Shown here: positions 21,045 through 28,338 of the stretch, piece by piece | Layout: every line of letters starts with the position of its first letter | Numbering within the stretch: position 1 is the stretch's first letter | Source of the DNA: Toxorhynchites rutilus septentrionalis | Taxonomy: Eukaryota; Arthropoda; Insecta; Diptera; Culicidae | Length of the DNA stretch: 64,000 bases | Reading direction: 5' to 3' | Assembly: GCF_029784135.1 (NCBI RefSeq) | Contig: NC_073745.1 | Coordinates: 102,566,125 to 102,630,124 of the forward strand | Translations under genes and position numbers: made by a program | The notes under the pieces: generated by a model | What the model saw: only the letters and a program-made list of their open reading frames with translations | Told to the model about the DNA's origin: nothing | The model's database searches: none

Positions 21045-23643
21045 TTGTTTATGTCGATATTGCAGCGGAATTAAGAAAGTTGGTCGTCAAAAAACAAATT
21101 GTAGAGGGGTTAGAGAGCTTTAATTCGTTTGATAGAAACAATCAAGTTGAGTATGAATTTTTGGGATAAAATTAATAATTACGAATTGAAAAAAAAACAA
21201 AAACTTTAAAATTGTCCACTTCCAAAATGTTATTTTAATCCACTAATTTAGATGTTCCACTACTATATTCTGTACTAAATTTTCTCATCTTTCAAATGAA
21301 AGCATCAGAATCGTCTTCCATAGCGTACTATTCAATGTAGACCCAGTTTGAGGCAACAAAGTCCGAAACAAAAAAAAGTTCTATAACTCATTGTCATTGT
21401 TGAAATTCGAACATATGCGTAGAAGGATTTTTTCCATCAAATATGATCGTATACCACCTCCTGAGAGATTTTGGAAAAAATATTTTTTTTATATCAGAAA
21501 GGTGTTTTTTCACTTTAAAGGAATGAATCAAAAATTCAAATTCATACCATAATTGGGACACTTACCCTAATATATGACAATTTATGACATAAAAAAAATT
21601 ATGAAAAAATGTTCTGTATCTCGATACCTCCCTAACTCGATGGTCACTTCGAATATCGAGTTAGGGAGAGTTGACTGTATTTTCAATTTCATAATAACAA
21701 TCGCTTGTCATCCCGAACAACAATAAGTTGAGCTACAATATTCTTCGAAAAACTGAAATTGTAGTGGTATGTGACCACAGGAAATGGGCATGTGGGAATC
21801 GTTATAGGTTATAGGGGAACCGCGGGTAACATGGACAGGTGATTCATTTGTATAGTTACTTTTTGAACTTCAGATTGTTGTTAATGAAAACACCTTCTAC
21901 ATACTATTTTATAATGTTTAAGCCACCCTATGGCAATGAATAATGATCAAAAGTGGAAAAAGGGAAACAAAAACCGAAAATCATACATGATTCCGCGTGT
22001 GGATGTAATTTTAGCTGCTTCGGTATTAAGCATTTTGAATGGTTCAATATCAAAATTCAATTCGCTGATGTTTGTATTTCGATTTGTGAGTTAACAGAAA
22101 AGCAATATTAGGTATGTACGGAAAAGTAAATTCATTTTTGAGTGGAATATTTAAATTATTGAAATAATTGTATTGGTGGGGTAAAACGGACAGTTGCCAG
22201 TGGGAGTGAGATGGACAGTGAAAAGTCTGTTCAATCTATTCCTAAGGAAAGGAACGCTCTGCGTCTATAAATGGAAATCAAATCGCCAAATGCGGACTGT
22301 TTAGAAGCTGACTGGAATCAAAAACAAAATAGTTGAGGGTATGTCCATGTATACTGCTGAAAAGCACGATATCACTTCTGCGTAAATTAATTCGATTTTC
22401 CCATCTTTTAACGGACATTCGTGATGAGTTCAGATCTTGGTTAAAAATATTTCTCTCGCGATCGATAAACCTCTACGCTTTATATATTACAATCCTGTCC
22501 ATATTACCCCCATTATATGTCCATATTACCCGCATCGAAAAAAATTTTGTACTTTTCGGTCTGTTTTAATTTCAGTAAAACCATTGAAAAACACTTTTTT
22601 GTGAAATATTTGGTCAATGAGGTAGAAAAACAGTATATTGAATTGCAAGAAACTGCATCAAATTTTTGAGAAACATGAGTTTCCAAAGATATAATTGAAA
22701 TTCTTCTTTACATGTCCGTTTTACCCCCATTCCCCTAAATAGAACTCTATGTACGATATATTTAGATAGGAAGTTGTATTTCATTTGCTATTTCCGCTAT
22801 GACTACTATATGCCGTGCACTAATACAATGTACAAACGTTTGAAACATGGAAGACCACCCTGAGAATCGGGCCCTCTAAATCCTTCGAACGCACGGAGCC
22901 TTCCTTAATCTGTTCCTCTTCTATCTCACAGGAAATGCTATCAAAATCCAGAGCCGTCGATTCGGGCATCAAACTGGAGGTGAACGAGAAAATCCTCGAT
23001 GCCTGCACCAACCTGATGCATGCGATTCGAATTCTGGTGCAGAAATCGCGCCTACTCCAGTCTGAGATTGTGGCACTCGGCAAAGGCTCCGCATCAGCGA
23101 AGGAATTCTACAAACGCAACCATCAGTGGACGGAGGGGCTGATTTCTGCCGCCAAAAGTGTAGCACAGGGTGCGAACTTCCTAGTGTGAGTGTTTGACTT
23201 TCCCGAGTTGACGAAGTGAAGCATATTGACAAAAAAAATCGATTTATTCCAGAACGGCAGCCAACAAAACCGTTTCCGGTGGTGCTCGCCACCAGCTGGA
23301 TTTGGTAGTAGCCGCCCAGGAGATTGCGGCTTGTACGGCCCAACTTGTAGTAGCTAGTCGGGTAAAAGCACCCAGAGGGAGTCAAAATTTGGCTGCCCTT
23401 GGAACCGCATCGAAAAACGTTACTCAAGCCACCGGTATAGTGGTGGCAACGGCCAAAGATTGTAGCCAACGGTTGGAGGATTCCCAGGATCTGGATCTTG
23501 GATCGTTAACTGTCCACCAGGCTAAAACCAAGGAGATGGAAATCCAGGTGAAGGTGCTGGAGCTGGAGCAGGCCCTACAAACCGAACGAATGCGGCTAGC
23601 AACCTTCCGCAAGAAAAACTATCAATCACCAGTGGAAGAGTAA
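3076..23643 (+). CDS. Hip1: Huntingtin-interacting protein 1 (HIP1/HIP1R/Sla2 family), C-terminal half
   Basis: Clathrin-coat adaptor of endocytosis. In the family an N-terminal ANTH domain binds phosphoinositides, a central coiled coil binds clathrin light chain, and a C-terminal I/LWEQ (THATCH) helical module binds F-actin. Visible here are 577 codons in five exons: 3076-3446, 3805-4276, 4502-4749, 22932-23185 and 23253-23643 (stop TAA 23641-23643). Every junction is GT-AG and the phases agree, giving one continuous frame. Exons 1-2 are heptad-rich coiled coil. The THATCH core lies in the last exons (ILDACTNLM, FYKRNHQWTEGLISAAKSVA, EIAACTAQLVVASRVKA). It ends in the family's charged tail helix (MEIQVKVLELEQ). 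ANTH-encoding exons must lie left of the window. The reading frame is undamaged although the third visible intron is 18.2 kb of transposons. The gene symbol is by homology. Confidence 0.93.
3805..4276 (+). CDS. Hip1: Hip1 exon: end of coiled coil into helical module
   Basis: The acceptor AG is at 3803-3804 (phase 0) and the donor GTAAGT starts at 4277 (phase 1). The product starts as coiled coil (DANMDRMLTEKVAIESDLQ) and continues into the helical segment that precedes the I/LWEQ core (TLLEACIKSSEKLTLRAI, then ESLARKVIIGAHLLASAHVQ). Confidence 0.9.
4502..4749 (+). CDS. Hip1: Hip1 exon before the giant intron
   Basis: The acceptor AG is at 4500-4501; the exon's first two bases join C4276 to form CAT. 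The donor GTAAAG starts at 4750, in phase 0. It encodes amphipathic helices of the pre-THATCH region, ending SSMDKAIEEAATQIE. Confidence 0.9.
4750..5732. other. Start of the 18.2-kb Hip1 intron, no gene seen
   Basis: AT-rich intronic DNA with only short chance ORFs. No recognisable element ends were found before the inverted-repeat element at 5733. The whole intron runs 4750-22931. Confidence 0.6.
5733..6162. mobile_element. 430-bp inverted-repeat MITE
   Basis: The left end CAGCAATGCCAAATGAAATC is mirrored by the complement of the right end, CAGCAATTCCAAATGAAATC. Similarity between arms extends to about 80 bp with gaps. TATG flanks both sides (5729-5732 and 6163-6166), so the duplication is TA or TATG. 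The interior is non-coding. A truncated inverted relative lies at about 760-1062. The TA-containing duplication suggests a Tc1/mariner-like source, but this is not certain. Confidence 0.75.
6163..6774. other. Intronic DNA with no recognised feature
   Basis: Short chance ORFs only (for example 6374-6556, which has no recognisable motif). No inverted or direct repeat ends were identified. Confidence 0.5.
7371..7857 (+). pseudogene. Reverse transcriptase fragment of the decayed LINE
   Basis: The open frame 7384-7857 plus the preceding few codons carry palm motifs, including FADD at about 7610-7625 with the catalytic Asp pair retained. Sequence between the FLDIEGAFDN motif and the FADD box is shortened, so the fingers/palm fold cannot be complete. 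The following 7858-8100 still reads as an RT thumb-like segment but with stops and shifts. It is not expected to be functional. Confidence 0.75.
8221..8869 (+). pseudogene. RNase H domain of the decayed LINE
   Basis: The Asp of FYTDGS (about 8260), the Glu of AEIAAIKE and the Asp of FSDSQAALKAL (read in another frame near 8430-8460) are still visible, as is the PGHCGIEGNERADELA helix at about 8560-8610. A frameshift near 8400-8430 separates the halves. The C-terminal zinc-knuckle part resumes at 10170 on the far side of the inserted transposon, in the same frame once the insert is ignored. Confidence 0.78.
8872..10167 (+). mobile_element. DD37E Tc1/mariner-class transposon (ITmD37E type)
   Basis: The 1296 bp element has near-perfect terminal inverted repeats of about 49 bp starting AAGGGTGTGTCACATC, with one length difference in an A run. 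TA duplications lie at 8870-8871 and 10168-10169. It carries one broken transposase gene on the plus strand. The second and third catalytic residues are 37 apart, which is the signature of the mosquito ITmD37E family. It interrupts the LINE RNase H/zinc-knuckle region. Confidence 0.9.
8997..10043 (+). pseudogene. DD37E transposase pseudogene
   Basis: It starts at ATG 8997 with a helix-turn-helix region (LSHRDIGKMLGIVQSTVSRVL), the DNA-binding part of IS630/Tc1/mariner transposases. The catalytic segments are MDDKTYVKADF (about 9460), FWPDLASCHYS (about 9735) and FRPIEKYW (about 9850); the last two catalytic residues have 37 residues between them. The frame is broken three times: a stop at 9237-9239 with a shift, a shift near 9575, and one near 9955. 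The natural C-terminus (DGVKRKVRAYG) ends at TAA 10041-10043. The catalytic triad is present but the gene is inactive. Confidence 0.88.
10391..11527. other. AT-rich intronic stretch
   Basis: The first roughly 90 bp may be the 3' UTR of the decayed LINE. The rest has no ORF with recognisable motifs. GGTTAAAATGG (about 10503) and inverted TTCATTTTAACC (about 11224) may be remnants of an inverted-repeat element, but no duplication was found. Confidence 0.45.
11528..12776 (+). mobile_element. mariner (DD34D) transposon
   Basis: The 1249 bp element has ends AGCTGTCAAAAAAGTCCTGC and GGCTGTCAAAAAAAGTCCTG, about 25-28 bp inverted repeats. TA duplications are at 11526-11527 and 12777-12778. It carries one plus-strand transposase pseudogene with mariner-type catalytic spacing. 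Size, TA target and gene content are all typical of mariner. Confidence 0.92.
11698..12711 (+). pseudogene. mariner transposase, two in-frame stops
   Basis: A single frame (codons in register with 11701) runs nearly the whole length of a usual mariner transposase. It shows an N-terminal helix-turn-helix (KNASQAANKICAVYG), a second HTH-like region (IIGQELGISHQTVINHL), the WVPHTLT linker (mariner WVPHEL), and catalytic VTGDEKW, FHQDNARPH and YSPDLAPSDYH with D-34-D spacing. In-frame stops are TGA 11812-11814 (where a Trp is usual) and TAG 12364-12366. No intact start codon is seen. The gene ends at 12711. It is inactive but only lightly decayed. Confidence 0.9.
12941..13523 (+). repeat. Left part of an ACTAGCTGACCCGGC-ended repeat, split by an LTR element
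   Basis: It begins ACTAGCTGACCCGGCAAACT, the same terminus as the minus-strand copy ending at 35408. After about 75 bp the match to that copy is interrupted (roughly 13017-13490) by sequence related to 1062-1205, then resumes up to GTCAT at 13519-13523, where the LTR element is inserted. The remainder of this copy resumes at 20079. Confidence 0.7.
13524..13708 (-). repeat. 3' LTR (minus-strand sense)
   Basis: This is a 185 bp direct repeat of 19894-20078. Read on the minus strand it begins TGTAGTATCGG and ends CACAACA, the usual TG...CA. It is the 3' LTR because the polypurine tract lies next to it at 13709-13723. Confidence 0.92.
13709..13723 (-). other. Polypurine tract
   Basis: Minus-strand GAGGAAAAGGAGAAG directly abuts the 3' LTR. 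This is the expected plus-strand DNA primer site for reverse transcription of an LTR element. Confidence 0.85.
13722..14147 (-). pseudogene. Integrase C-terminal domain remnant (LTR element)
   Basis: The product reads as the basic tail of a Gypsy-type integrase, with NKLSSNFSPEELVVVERSG and a GKMIHRNIAHLKKLVPRH segment of the kind that follows the DDE core. The zinc-binding HHCC and catalytic DDE segments are absent. The sequence passes from the RNase H-integrase linker (14089-14283, another frame) straight into this tail, which indicates an internal deletion near 14090-14150. Without the core, this copy could move only if integrase were supplied in trans. Confidence 0.75.
14148..14731 (-). 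pseudogene. RNase H and linker remnant of LTR pol
   Basis: Minus-strand frames show RNase H-like pieces: a VADASPSGLGAVL segment (about 14630-14670), EKEALALVWAVDRF (about 14470-14510) and a VTDCKPLIF segment (about 14410-14440), all common in Ty3/Gypsy RNase H. They fall in different frames, so indels have broken the domain. A linker segment (14089-14283) follows. Confidence 0.6.
14732..15677 (-). pseudogene. Reverse transcriptase of the LTR element, interrupted by a 106-nt insert
   Basis: The upstream part (15677-15286) has the fingers and palm of a Ty3/Gypsy RT, with SPWVSPVVPVVK, DIRLCVDMRANQAV, HPLPVIEELLA and FSKIDVKDAYHQVEL; the first catalytic Asp is in the last. The downstream part (15179-14732) has MFGVSCAPELFQKVM, VIVYLDDVVV (catalytic DD pair), LDFLGHNLS and the thumb. 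A 106 nt segment (15285-15180) lies between them; removing it keeps the reading frame. It begins GT and ends AG. Catalytic residues look intact. Confidence 0.82.
15180..15285 (-). other. Candidate spliceosomal intron in LTR-element RT
   Basis: Minus-strand sequence runs from the GTAAAG donor at 15285 to a pyrimidine-rich TTTTCTTCTTAAATTAG acceptor ending at 15180. It is AT-rich, contains stops in the RT frame, and is flanked by phase-2 joining that preserves the frame. TTAG occurs at both edges, so insertion of an unknown short element with a 4 bp duplication is an alternative. Confidence 0.5.
15742..16956 (-). CDS. Gag-protease of the LTR element
   Basis: A 404-residue open frame from ATG 16956. 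Residues about 20-200 form a helical Gag region (EWQKWKRELDRYF, then DERFADFVLRLRIQAKRCEF) like retrotransposon Gag of Gypsy elements. A Cys-rich segment at about 225-260 includes one canonical zinc knuckle CX2CX4HX4C (CVKCGELGHFAVRC). An aspartic protease at about 310-325 has the IIDSGADVNIL active site. In life it would build the cytoplasmic particle and cleave Gag-Pol. Pol follows downstream in a different reading frame. The frame is open even though pol is damaged. This is an old or defective endogenous copy. Confidence 0.85.
   Translation of the reverse strand: MDSIRRIRPFELTAERSRLPTEWQKWKRELDRYFDASKITSQWEKRSILLHLAGPDIQEIFDHLPGTNEIPHVVADPPYYDVAIKKLDEHFEPMRRRNYERHLFRQISQKSDERFADFVLRLRIQAKRCEFDRYDVREVEDRIIEQIVEACTSSELRRQILAKEMSLDDIVSHGTTLADVNQQVKELDRQRVDNNTMASVNKVFKPAVHQSSFRTSGRPFTRLTDRKCFACKGHQKGDPMCRATNAKCVKCGELGHFAVRCLKRKSGDTKLFKSKNIRVVTDDDNEDVREENIFYAMGRNTFEFLVGGIKIPMIIDSGADVNILDEVTWEHAKQAGMEVRDFSWKSDRSLKAYATKLPIKIKCMFWTNVEAGSNKVKAKFYVAEKWQRNLLGDISGKELKVLKV
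17185..17562. repeat. Array of GCACACAGTTGC-type units in the LTR-element leader
   Basis: About 12-14 copies of GCAC(A/C)CAGTTGC occur at irregular 19-35 bp spacing. Part of the array is also duplicated as a 95 bp unit (17291 onward repeated from 17386). On the element's sense strand the unit reads GCAACTGTGTGC and contains the E-box-like CAACTG. It lies between gag and the 5' LTR, in the untranslated leader. The short ORFs across it are chance readings. Confidence 0.85.
18327..18545 (+). pseudogene. Histone H2A pseudogene (copy 1)
   Basis: ATG 18327 opens MSGHGKGGKVKGKAKS, the replication-dependent H2A N-tail. After the conserved Asn-Arg, homology continues but the stretch encoding the first histone-fold residues is deleted. 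The later LAGKAARDDKKTRIRN segment (end of alpha-2/alpha-3 region of H2A) is readable only after frame changes and stops. The upstream leader resembles a native H2A 5' region, including ATTGG (inverted CCAAT) at about 18073. No functional histone can be made. Confidence 0.85.
18774..18789 (+). other. Histone 3' stem-loop, first (copy 1)
   Basis: GGCGCTTTTCAGGGCC: a 6 bp stem with one mismatch and the TTTC loop of replication-dependent histone mRNA 3' ends. It is followed by an A-rich tract. Confidence 0.75.
19366..19381 (+). other. Histone 3' stem-loop, second (copy 1)
   Basis: GGTTCTTTTCAGAACC: a perfect 6 bp stem with a TTTC loop, followed by ACCAAC and a purine-rich AAAGAG, as in metazoan histone 3' ends. 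Confidence 0.85.
19881..19891 (-). other. Primer-binding site of the LTR element
   Basis: Minus-strand TGGCGACGAGG starts two bases inside the 5' LTR. TGG pairs with a tRNA 3' CCA. The tRNA species was not determined. Confidence 0.7.
19894..20078 (-). repeat. 5' LTR (minus-strand sense)
   Basis: This is the 185 bp partner of 13524-13708, differing at only a few positions. It is the 5' LTR because gag is transcribed away from it on the minus strand and the primer-binding site abuts it. Confidence 0.92.
20079..21045 (+). repeat. Right part of the split minisatellite-bearing repeat
   Basis: It resumes at GTCAT after the LTR element and aligns with 34190-35320 in inverse orientation. Five units of about 140-147 bp each contain TGTTTCATTTGTATGGCAGC, CTTAGAGAGGGGG, an ATCATAGAAAC motif and a CCAAATTTGG-type motif. 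The 3' end reads GATCGGTTCAGTAGTTTTCG, then a CAGA-rich run and (TA)n. Non-coding. Confidence 0.8.
20985..21042. repeat. (TA)n microsatellite
   Basis: An almost uninterrupted TA dinucleotide run at the 3' edge of the preceding repeat. Confidence 0.95.
21046..21811. other. Intronic DNA, no feature seen
   Basis: AT-rich sequence with short chance ORFs. A short local inverted repeat (CTCGATGGTCACTTCG / CGAATATCGAGTTAGG, about 21637-21668) is present; nothing else stands out. Confidence 0.5.
21812..22737. mobile_element. 926-bp inverted-repeat MITE
   Basis: The left end TAGGGGAACCGCGGGTAACA pairs with the complement of the right end, TAGGGGAATGGGGGTAAAAC. The inverted repeat is about 27 bp and imperfect. 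The interior repeats the theme (GGGGTAAAACGGACAG at about 22178) but has no transposase. The target duplication is not clear beyond TA. Confidence 0.65.
22932..23185 (+). CDS. Hip1: Hip1 exon: first half of I/LWEQ (THATCH) domain
   Basis: The acceptor AG is at 22930-22931 after a pyrimidine-rich tract; phase 0 matches the donor at 4750. The donor GTGAGT starts at 23186, in phase 2. The exon contains the I-block region (ILDACTNLMHAIRILVQKS) and the W-block (WTEGLISAAKSVA) of the talin/HIP1 actin-binding signature. Confidence 0.92.
23253..23643 (+). CDS. Hip1: Hip1 terminal coding exon
   Basis: The acceptor AG is at 23251-23252; its first base completes GTA with the previous exon. It encodes the rest of the THATCH core (EIAACTAQLVVASRVKA) and the C-terminal amphipathic tail (VKVLELEQALQTERMRLATF). 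The stop TAA is at 23641-23643. The preceding intron is only 67 nt. Confidence 0.93.
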
Positions 23644-23763
23644 AGTACACGCGTAGATGAATACAATCAATCAATCACTCTCTTACATCCATAGACAATG
23701 ACGGATTATATTATTGTTCGTGAGACAATATATCAAATACGTAACGAGCATCATCCACACTTA

Positions 23764-23951
23764 AGGCTGATTTAGACGATGCCAGTCAGCGCTCTAGTTG
23801 AGGTATCCAGTGAACAGAGAACAGACACTCTGTCCAAGTTACTTGTACCAGTATCGAACAAGTAATTGGCCTCTAACTTGAACAGAGTGTCTGTTCTCTA
23901 TTCACTGGATACTTCAACTAGAGCGCTGACTGGCATCGTCTAAATCAGCCT
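23764..23951. mobile_element. Hairpin MITE in the Hip1 3' region (TTA duplication)
   Basis: The 188 bp element has arms of about 80 bp (AGGCTGATTTAGACGATGCC inward) that are almost perfect inverted repeats, with a loop of about 35 bp. TTA flanks both sides (23761-23763 and 23952-23954). A 3 bp TTA target with long TIRs fits PIF/Harbinger-type MITEs. It starts 120 bp after the Hip1 stop, so it would normally be transcribed in the 3' UTR. Confidence 0.85.
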
Positions 23952-24341
23952 TTAGTATAGATTGTCTAGCTATAACGACTTGAAATGTACCTCGGCCAGA
24001 AATAGAATGAATGTGTCCTTTTCTAGCGATTCGAAGCTTTTGGTGTTTTACAAACGGTTTTGTTTGTAGGTAACAAAAAAAAACTCTTGCTAGTCGAAGT
24101 CGATCGTTATTCTGTTATAGGTTTTCCAATATTGTCCGTAAAATACGAAGTAACGAGTAAGTTTATTTTATAGAAGATAATATTTATGAAAGAATTTATC
24201 TCTCGGCGAAAATTTGGGAACAAAACTACAAAATTACAAGTCTACAAATTGTACCAAATGGATTAAAAGAATTCCATTGATTATTTTTAAAGCGATTTAT
24301 TTATGTATTTTGTATCCCAGCAGTTGTTAATACATTTTTAT

Positions 24342-24380
24342 AATAAATTGTATTATTTAACACCTCTTCAGAGAAATAAA
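24342..24380 (+). terminator. Candidate Hip1 polyadenylation signals
   Basis: Two AATAAA hexamers lie at 24342-24347 and 24375-24380, about 700 bp after the stop codon. They are the first such signals noted between the stop and the reverse-oriented LINE at 24539. The actual cleavage site cannot be read from sequence. Confidence 0.45.
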
Positions 24381-24538
24381 AAAGCCACCAAGAATATAGT
24401 ATTCAAGGTTTTTAAATCATTTGTTTTTTTTTTAACGTGTCTCACTCAATTTCTAGCTTATTATTGCCACGAGTATTCTGTGGTCCCGACTGAGAATTCT
24501 AAGGAGAAGCGAAACATTCACAACCTAAGCTTCGCTTT

Positions 24539-27500
24539 GGGACATGTAATCAAGGTCTAACCGAGCCAACACATCTCTCACCGACACATTCGGCTGTCTT
24601 CCTCGGGCCCGAAGGAGAGAAACAGAGATTGCTGCCGGCCAATTTGAAATAAGAGAGTAGCGCATCTAACGAACAGTGATTAGACATGAGCCGGAAGAAG
24701 GTACGAATAAAGTCCAGACTGTTGAACCACGGTTCGAGGCTAACCTCAGGGATAATCGAGTGAAACAATCGGCCCAATTCATCTTCCTTCTATTTGTGTT
24801 GCCAGTTAGCGATGTTATTTTTACGGACTACAGAATAAAAATCATTGAAGGCGATATGACACAGATAGATATCGCCTTCAACTGCACTCACCTTTGCTAA
24901 TGAGTCAGCCCTCATTACCCGGAATTGAGCAATGTGAAGTATGGAAGTACGGGGAGTGCTTTTCCAGCTTCACTGAATGCTAAGATTATCTATTACAATG
25001 TAATAGTGTTCAACAGGTCGTGAGGCGACGCTGTCCAGCGCCCAGTGAATCGCTGCCAATTCAGCAATATACACAGAGCAAGGATTCTGAAGACTGGTGC
25101 TAAAGGTGCTAAAAAATTCGTTGAACACTCCAAATCCTGTGGACTCATTCATAGAGGACCCATCAGTAGAGTACATATTATCACAATTGATACGCCCATA
25201 CTTTGCATTGAAGATCGTAGGAACGATCCCCGATCGATGATAATCTGGAATTCGATGGATTTTGTCCTTCATGAACAGATCAAAATGCACAGAGGGATTG
25301 ATGTAGTCAGGAAAACAAACAAGGTTGTGAGTATACGAAGAAGGATCAACCTGCATGGAGATGAATTCATGATATGAGCTCATGAATCCGGAATGAAAAT
25401 TTAGCTCAATAAGCTGCTCAAAATTTCCGATCACCACTGGGTTTATAACCTTACACCGGATGAGGAACCGAAGAGATAATAAATTGAAGCGATCTTTTAG
25501 TGGGAGTATGCCTGCCAAAACCTCGAGACTCATGGTATGCGTTGAGGGCATACATCCCAACGCAATACGGAGACAAAAATACTGAATTCGCTCGAGTTTA
25601 ATGAGGTGTGTTTTGGCAGCTGATTGAAAACAGAAACTGCCATACTCCATCACTGAGGGAATAGTTGTTCGATACAACATTATAAGATCTTCGGGATGGG
25701 CTCCCCACCAGGTACCGGTAATTGTACGGAGAAAGTTTATTCTTTGTTGGCGTTTTTTACTCAGATACCTAATATGGGCCCCCAAGTACATTTGGAGTCG
25801 AACCAGACCCCAAGATACTTGAATGACATAGTATGAGTGATCGGTTTACCCAAAAGTTGAAGCTTTGGTTTTGCTGGTTTATGCTTCCTAGAAAAAAAAC
25901 CACCATCTCTGTTTTCTCCGTGGAGAATTCGATCCCTAGCCCAATGGCCCAGGTTGAAAAATTGTTCAAAGTATCTTGTAAGGGTCCTTGCAGGTCGGAT
26001 TCGTATGATCCTACGACAGACACCACTCCATCATCTGCAAGTTGTCTTAGGCTGCAATTTTGTGTAAGGCAATTGTCGATGTCGCTTACATAGAAGTTGT
26101 ACAAAAGGGGGCTTAAACATGAGCCCTGGGGGAGGCCCATGTAAGAGACCCGACTTACTGACGAATCTCCATGAGAAAAGTTCAAATGTTTCTCACAAAG
26201 CAAGTTATATAACATGTTATTCAATAGAGGCGGCAGACCCCGAGAGTGTAATGTGTCTGACAAAACCTCTATTGAAACAGAATCAAAGGCCCCCTTTATG
26301 TCCAAGAATACTGAAGCCATTTGTTTTTTTTTCGGCGTAAGCCATTTCAATTTCTGAAGAAAGCAACGCAAGACAATCATACGTCCCCTTGCCCCTGCGG
26401 AACCCATATTGTGTATCTAAGAGTAAGCCATTCGTTTCAACCCATCGATCAAGGCGAAACGAGATCATTTTCTCCAACAATTTCCGTATACAAGACAGCA
26501 TTGCTATTGGGCGGTACGAATTGAAGTCGGACGCGGGTTTTCCGGGTTTTTGAATAGCTATAACTCGTACTTGTCTCCAATCATCTGGAACAATATTATG
26601 CTCCAGAAACCGATTGAATAAATTCAACAAGCGATGTTTCGCCACATCAGGGAGGTGTTTCAACAAGTTGAACTTAATTCTATCTGTTCCTGTAGCCGAA
26701 TTGTTACAAGAAAGGAGAGCAAGAGAGAATTCTACCATCGAAAACTCGGAATCAAGATCGCACCTATCTTGTGGTATATCTCGAACAAATTTTTGCACAG
26801 GAGCGGAATCGGGACAAACCTTCCGTGCAAGATTAAAAATCCATCGATGTGAATATTCTTCGCTTTCATTCGATGAAGAGCGATTCCTCATGTTTCGAGC
26901 CACTTTCCATAATTTTTTCATTGACGTTTCTCTTGACAAACCTCCCACGAAATTTCGCCAATAAGCACGTTTTTTCCCTTTCATCATATGCCATATTTAT
27001 ATATTCAGAAGAATTCGACCAAGTGGTGATGAATATTTTGACTGGCAAGTGATCACTACCGTTGGGGTCCTGGATTACTCTCCACTTGCAATCTAACGAT
27101 AGTGAATTCTAGCAAAGCGAGAGGTCAAGAGCATTTGGGTTAGCAGGAGGTTTAGGTACACGTGTTGTTTCCCCAGTGTTCAAAACGATCATATTGAAGC
27201 TGTTACAAATGTCATATATCACCAATGAACGATTGTCGTCGTACAGTTCCCCTCGGCGGTTCCGTGAAAGTTGAAGTCTCCCAAGATCAACCGTGGCTCA
27301 GGAAGGAGTGAACACATGTCAACAAGTTGCTTGCGGCTAACCGCAGCTCTCGGAAGCCAATACAAGCTGACAATAGAGAAGTCTTTGCCTCTGATGTTTG
27401 CTTAACAAGCAACAGCTTCGATTCCTCCAAAAGGTGGAAGATCAATTCTCAAAAATGAATGGCACTTATTGATCCCCAATAGTACCCCTTCGTATCTGTC

Positions 27501-27744
27501 AGCACGGCCCAAGCGTATAAAATTGAAATCGTGGAAAGAGAAATAATTTTGAGCCAAGTTTCGGACAGAGCAAAAACAAAAACACAATTGAAGTTGTGAA
27601 TTAAAAATTTACATGTATCCAATTTAGGGATAAGACTACGACAATTCCACTGTAAAACAGCCCCTCTATATAAATTAGACATCAAAAGAGAAAATCATTG
27701 CAAGGAGTAGCCATGTTTGCATCAATTGTTGCAAAATTGTCTTT
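24539..27744 (-). mobile_element. Truncated minus-strand I-type LINE (relative of 38383-44513)
   Basis: It aligns throughout with the intact element. The minus strand begins inside the end of ORF1 (27744) and breaks off before the ORF2 stop (24539). An internal segment between the endonuclease and the RT linker is deleted at about 26985. Both ends are truncated and no target duplication was found. Confidence 0.85.
24550..27685 (-). pseudogene. ORF2 pseudogene of the truncated I-type LINE
   Basis: The endonuclease start (VLQWNCRSLIPKLD) is at 27640-27680, with a frameshift before SETWL. RT runs 26987-25769, keeping FRRGKGT, VFLDIKGAFDSVS, GLPQGSCLSPLLYNFYVSD and LADDGVVS. A frame change near 25790 leads into the thumb and RNase H (YSTDGSSMNES, AELAAIHWAL). 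The C-terminus is at 24777-24550. Several shifts and the missing segment make it non-functional. It shares the unusual LADD active-site sequence with the intact copy. Confidence 0.85.
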
Positions 27745-28209
27745 AACCCTTTGCGGTTGGAATTAATTTCCCTTGAAAGAGATCCTCTTAGCTTTCTACG
27801 CTAATATTTTTTGACGTAGAACTACGTCTTTCATTAAGGGTGCCAAATCAGAAAACAGGTCACGTTTTTATGAAATAAAGTTAACGTTAATAAATATTTT
27901 TGCCGCGAACGGATTTTGGCGATTCACATACTAAACGAATCGGAAATTCCGTAAGATTTGTTTAATATGCTATACATTAGAATCGCCTGGTTTGTAAATG
28001 GTTAAAATTCATGAAAACTTGAGGCGTTTCCATTTTCCCATACATTTGTTCTGTCCATTTGTGTGCTTTCCCGAACAGACCTGTCAATAACGAGCAACCT
28101 ATCGACGACCAACGGAGGGGAAATCGTAGGATTCAAAGTTCCCATGAATAAAGGAAAAGTAGAAGAATGAAGGGGAATACTTGCCTAGAGTATAAACAGT
28201 GGATCTCGC
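27745..28209. other. Non-coding flank with palindromic TTGACGTAGAACTACGTC
   Basis: The 18 bp motif at 27811-27828 is almost self-complementary and closely resembles the left end of the H2A repeats. An inverted partner (GCGTAGTTCTACGTCAA) is at 33734-33750. The two could be the ends of one element into which the LINEs at 28224-32874 inserted. No gene was seen here. Confidence 0.5.
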
Positions 28210-28338
28210 TGAGGCAAACTTTCTCAGTCATTCATCCTCTGCTAGCGTGTTGAGCAGTACAGTTCGTGAAAAAGTGAAAGTAAAGATAAAGTTGAATTTT
28301 AATCCGTGCTGGAAGTTGACGTATCTATTAACCCTACT

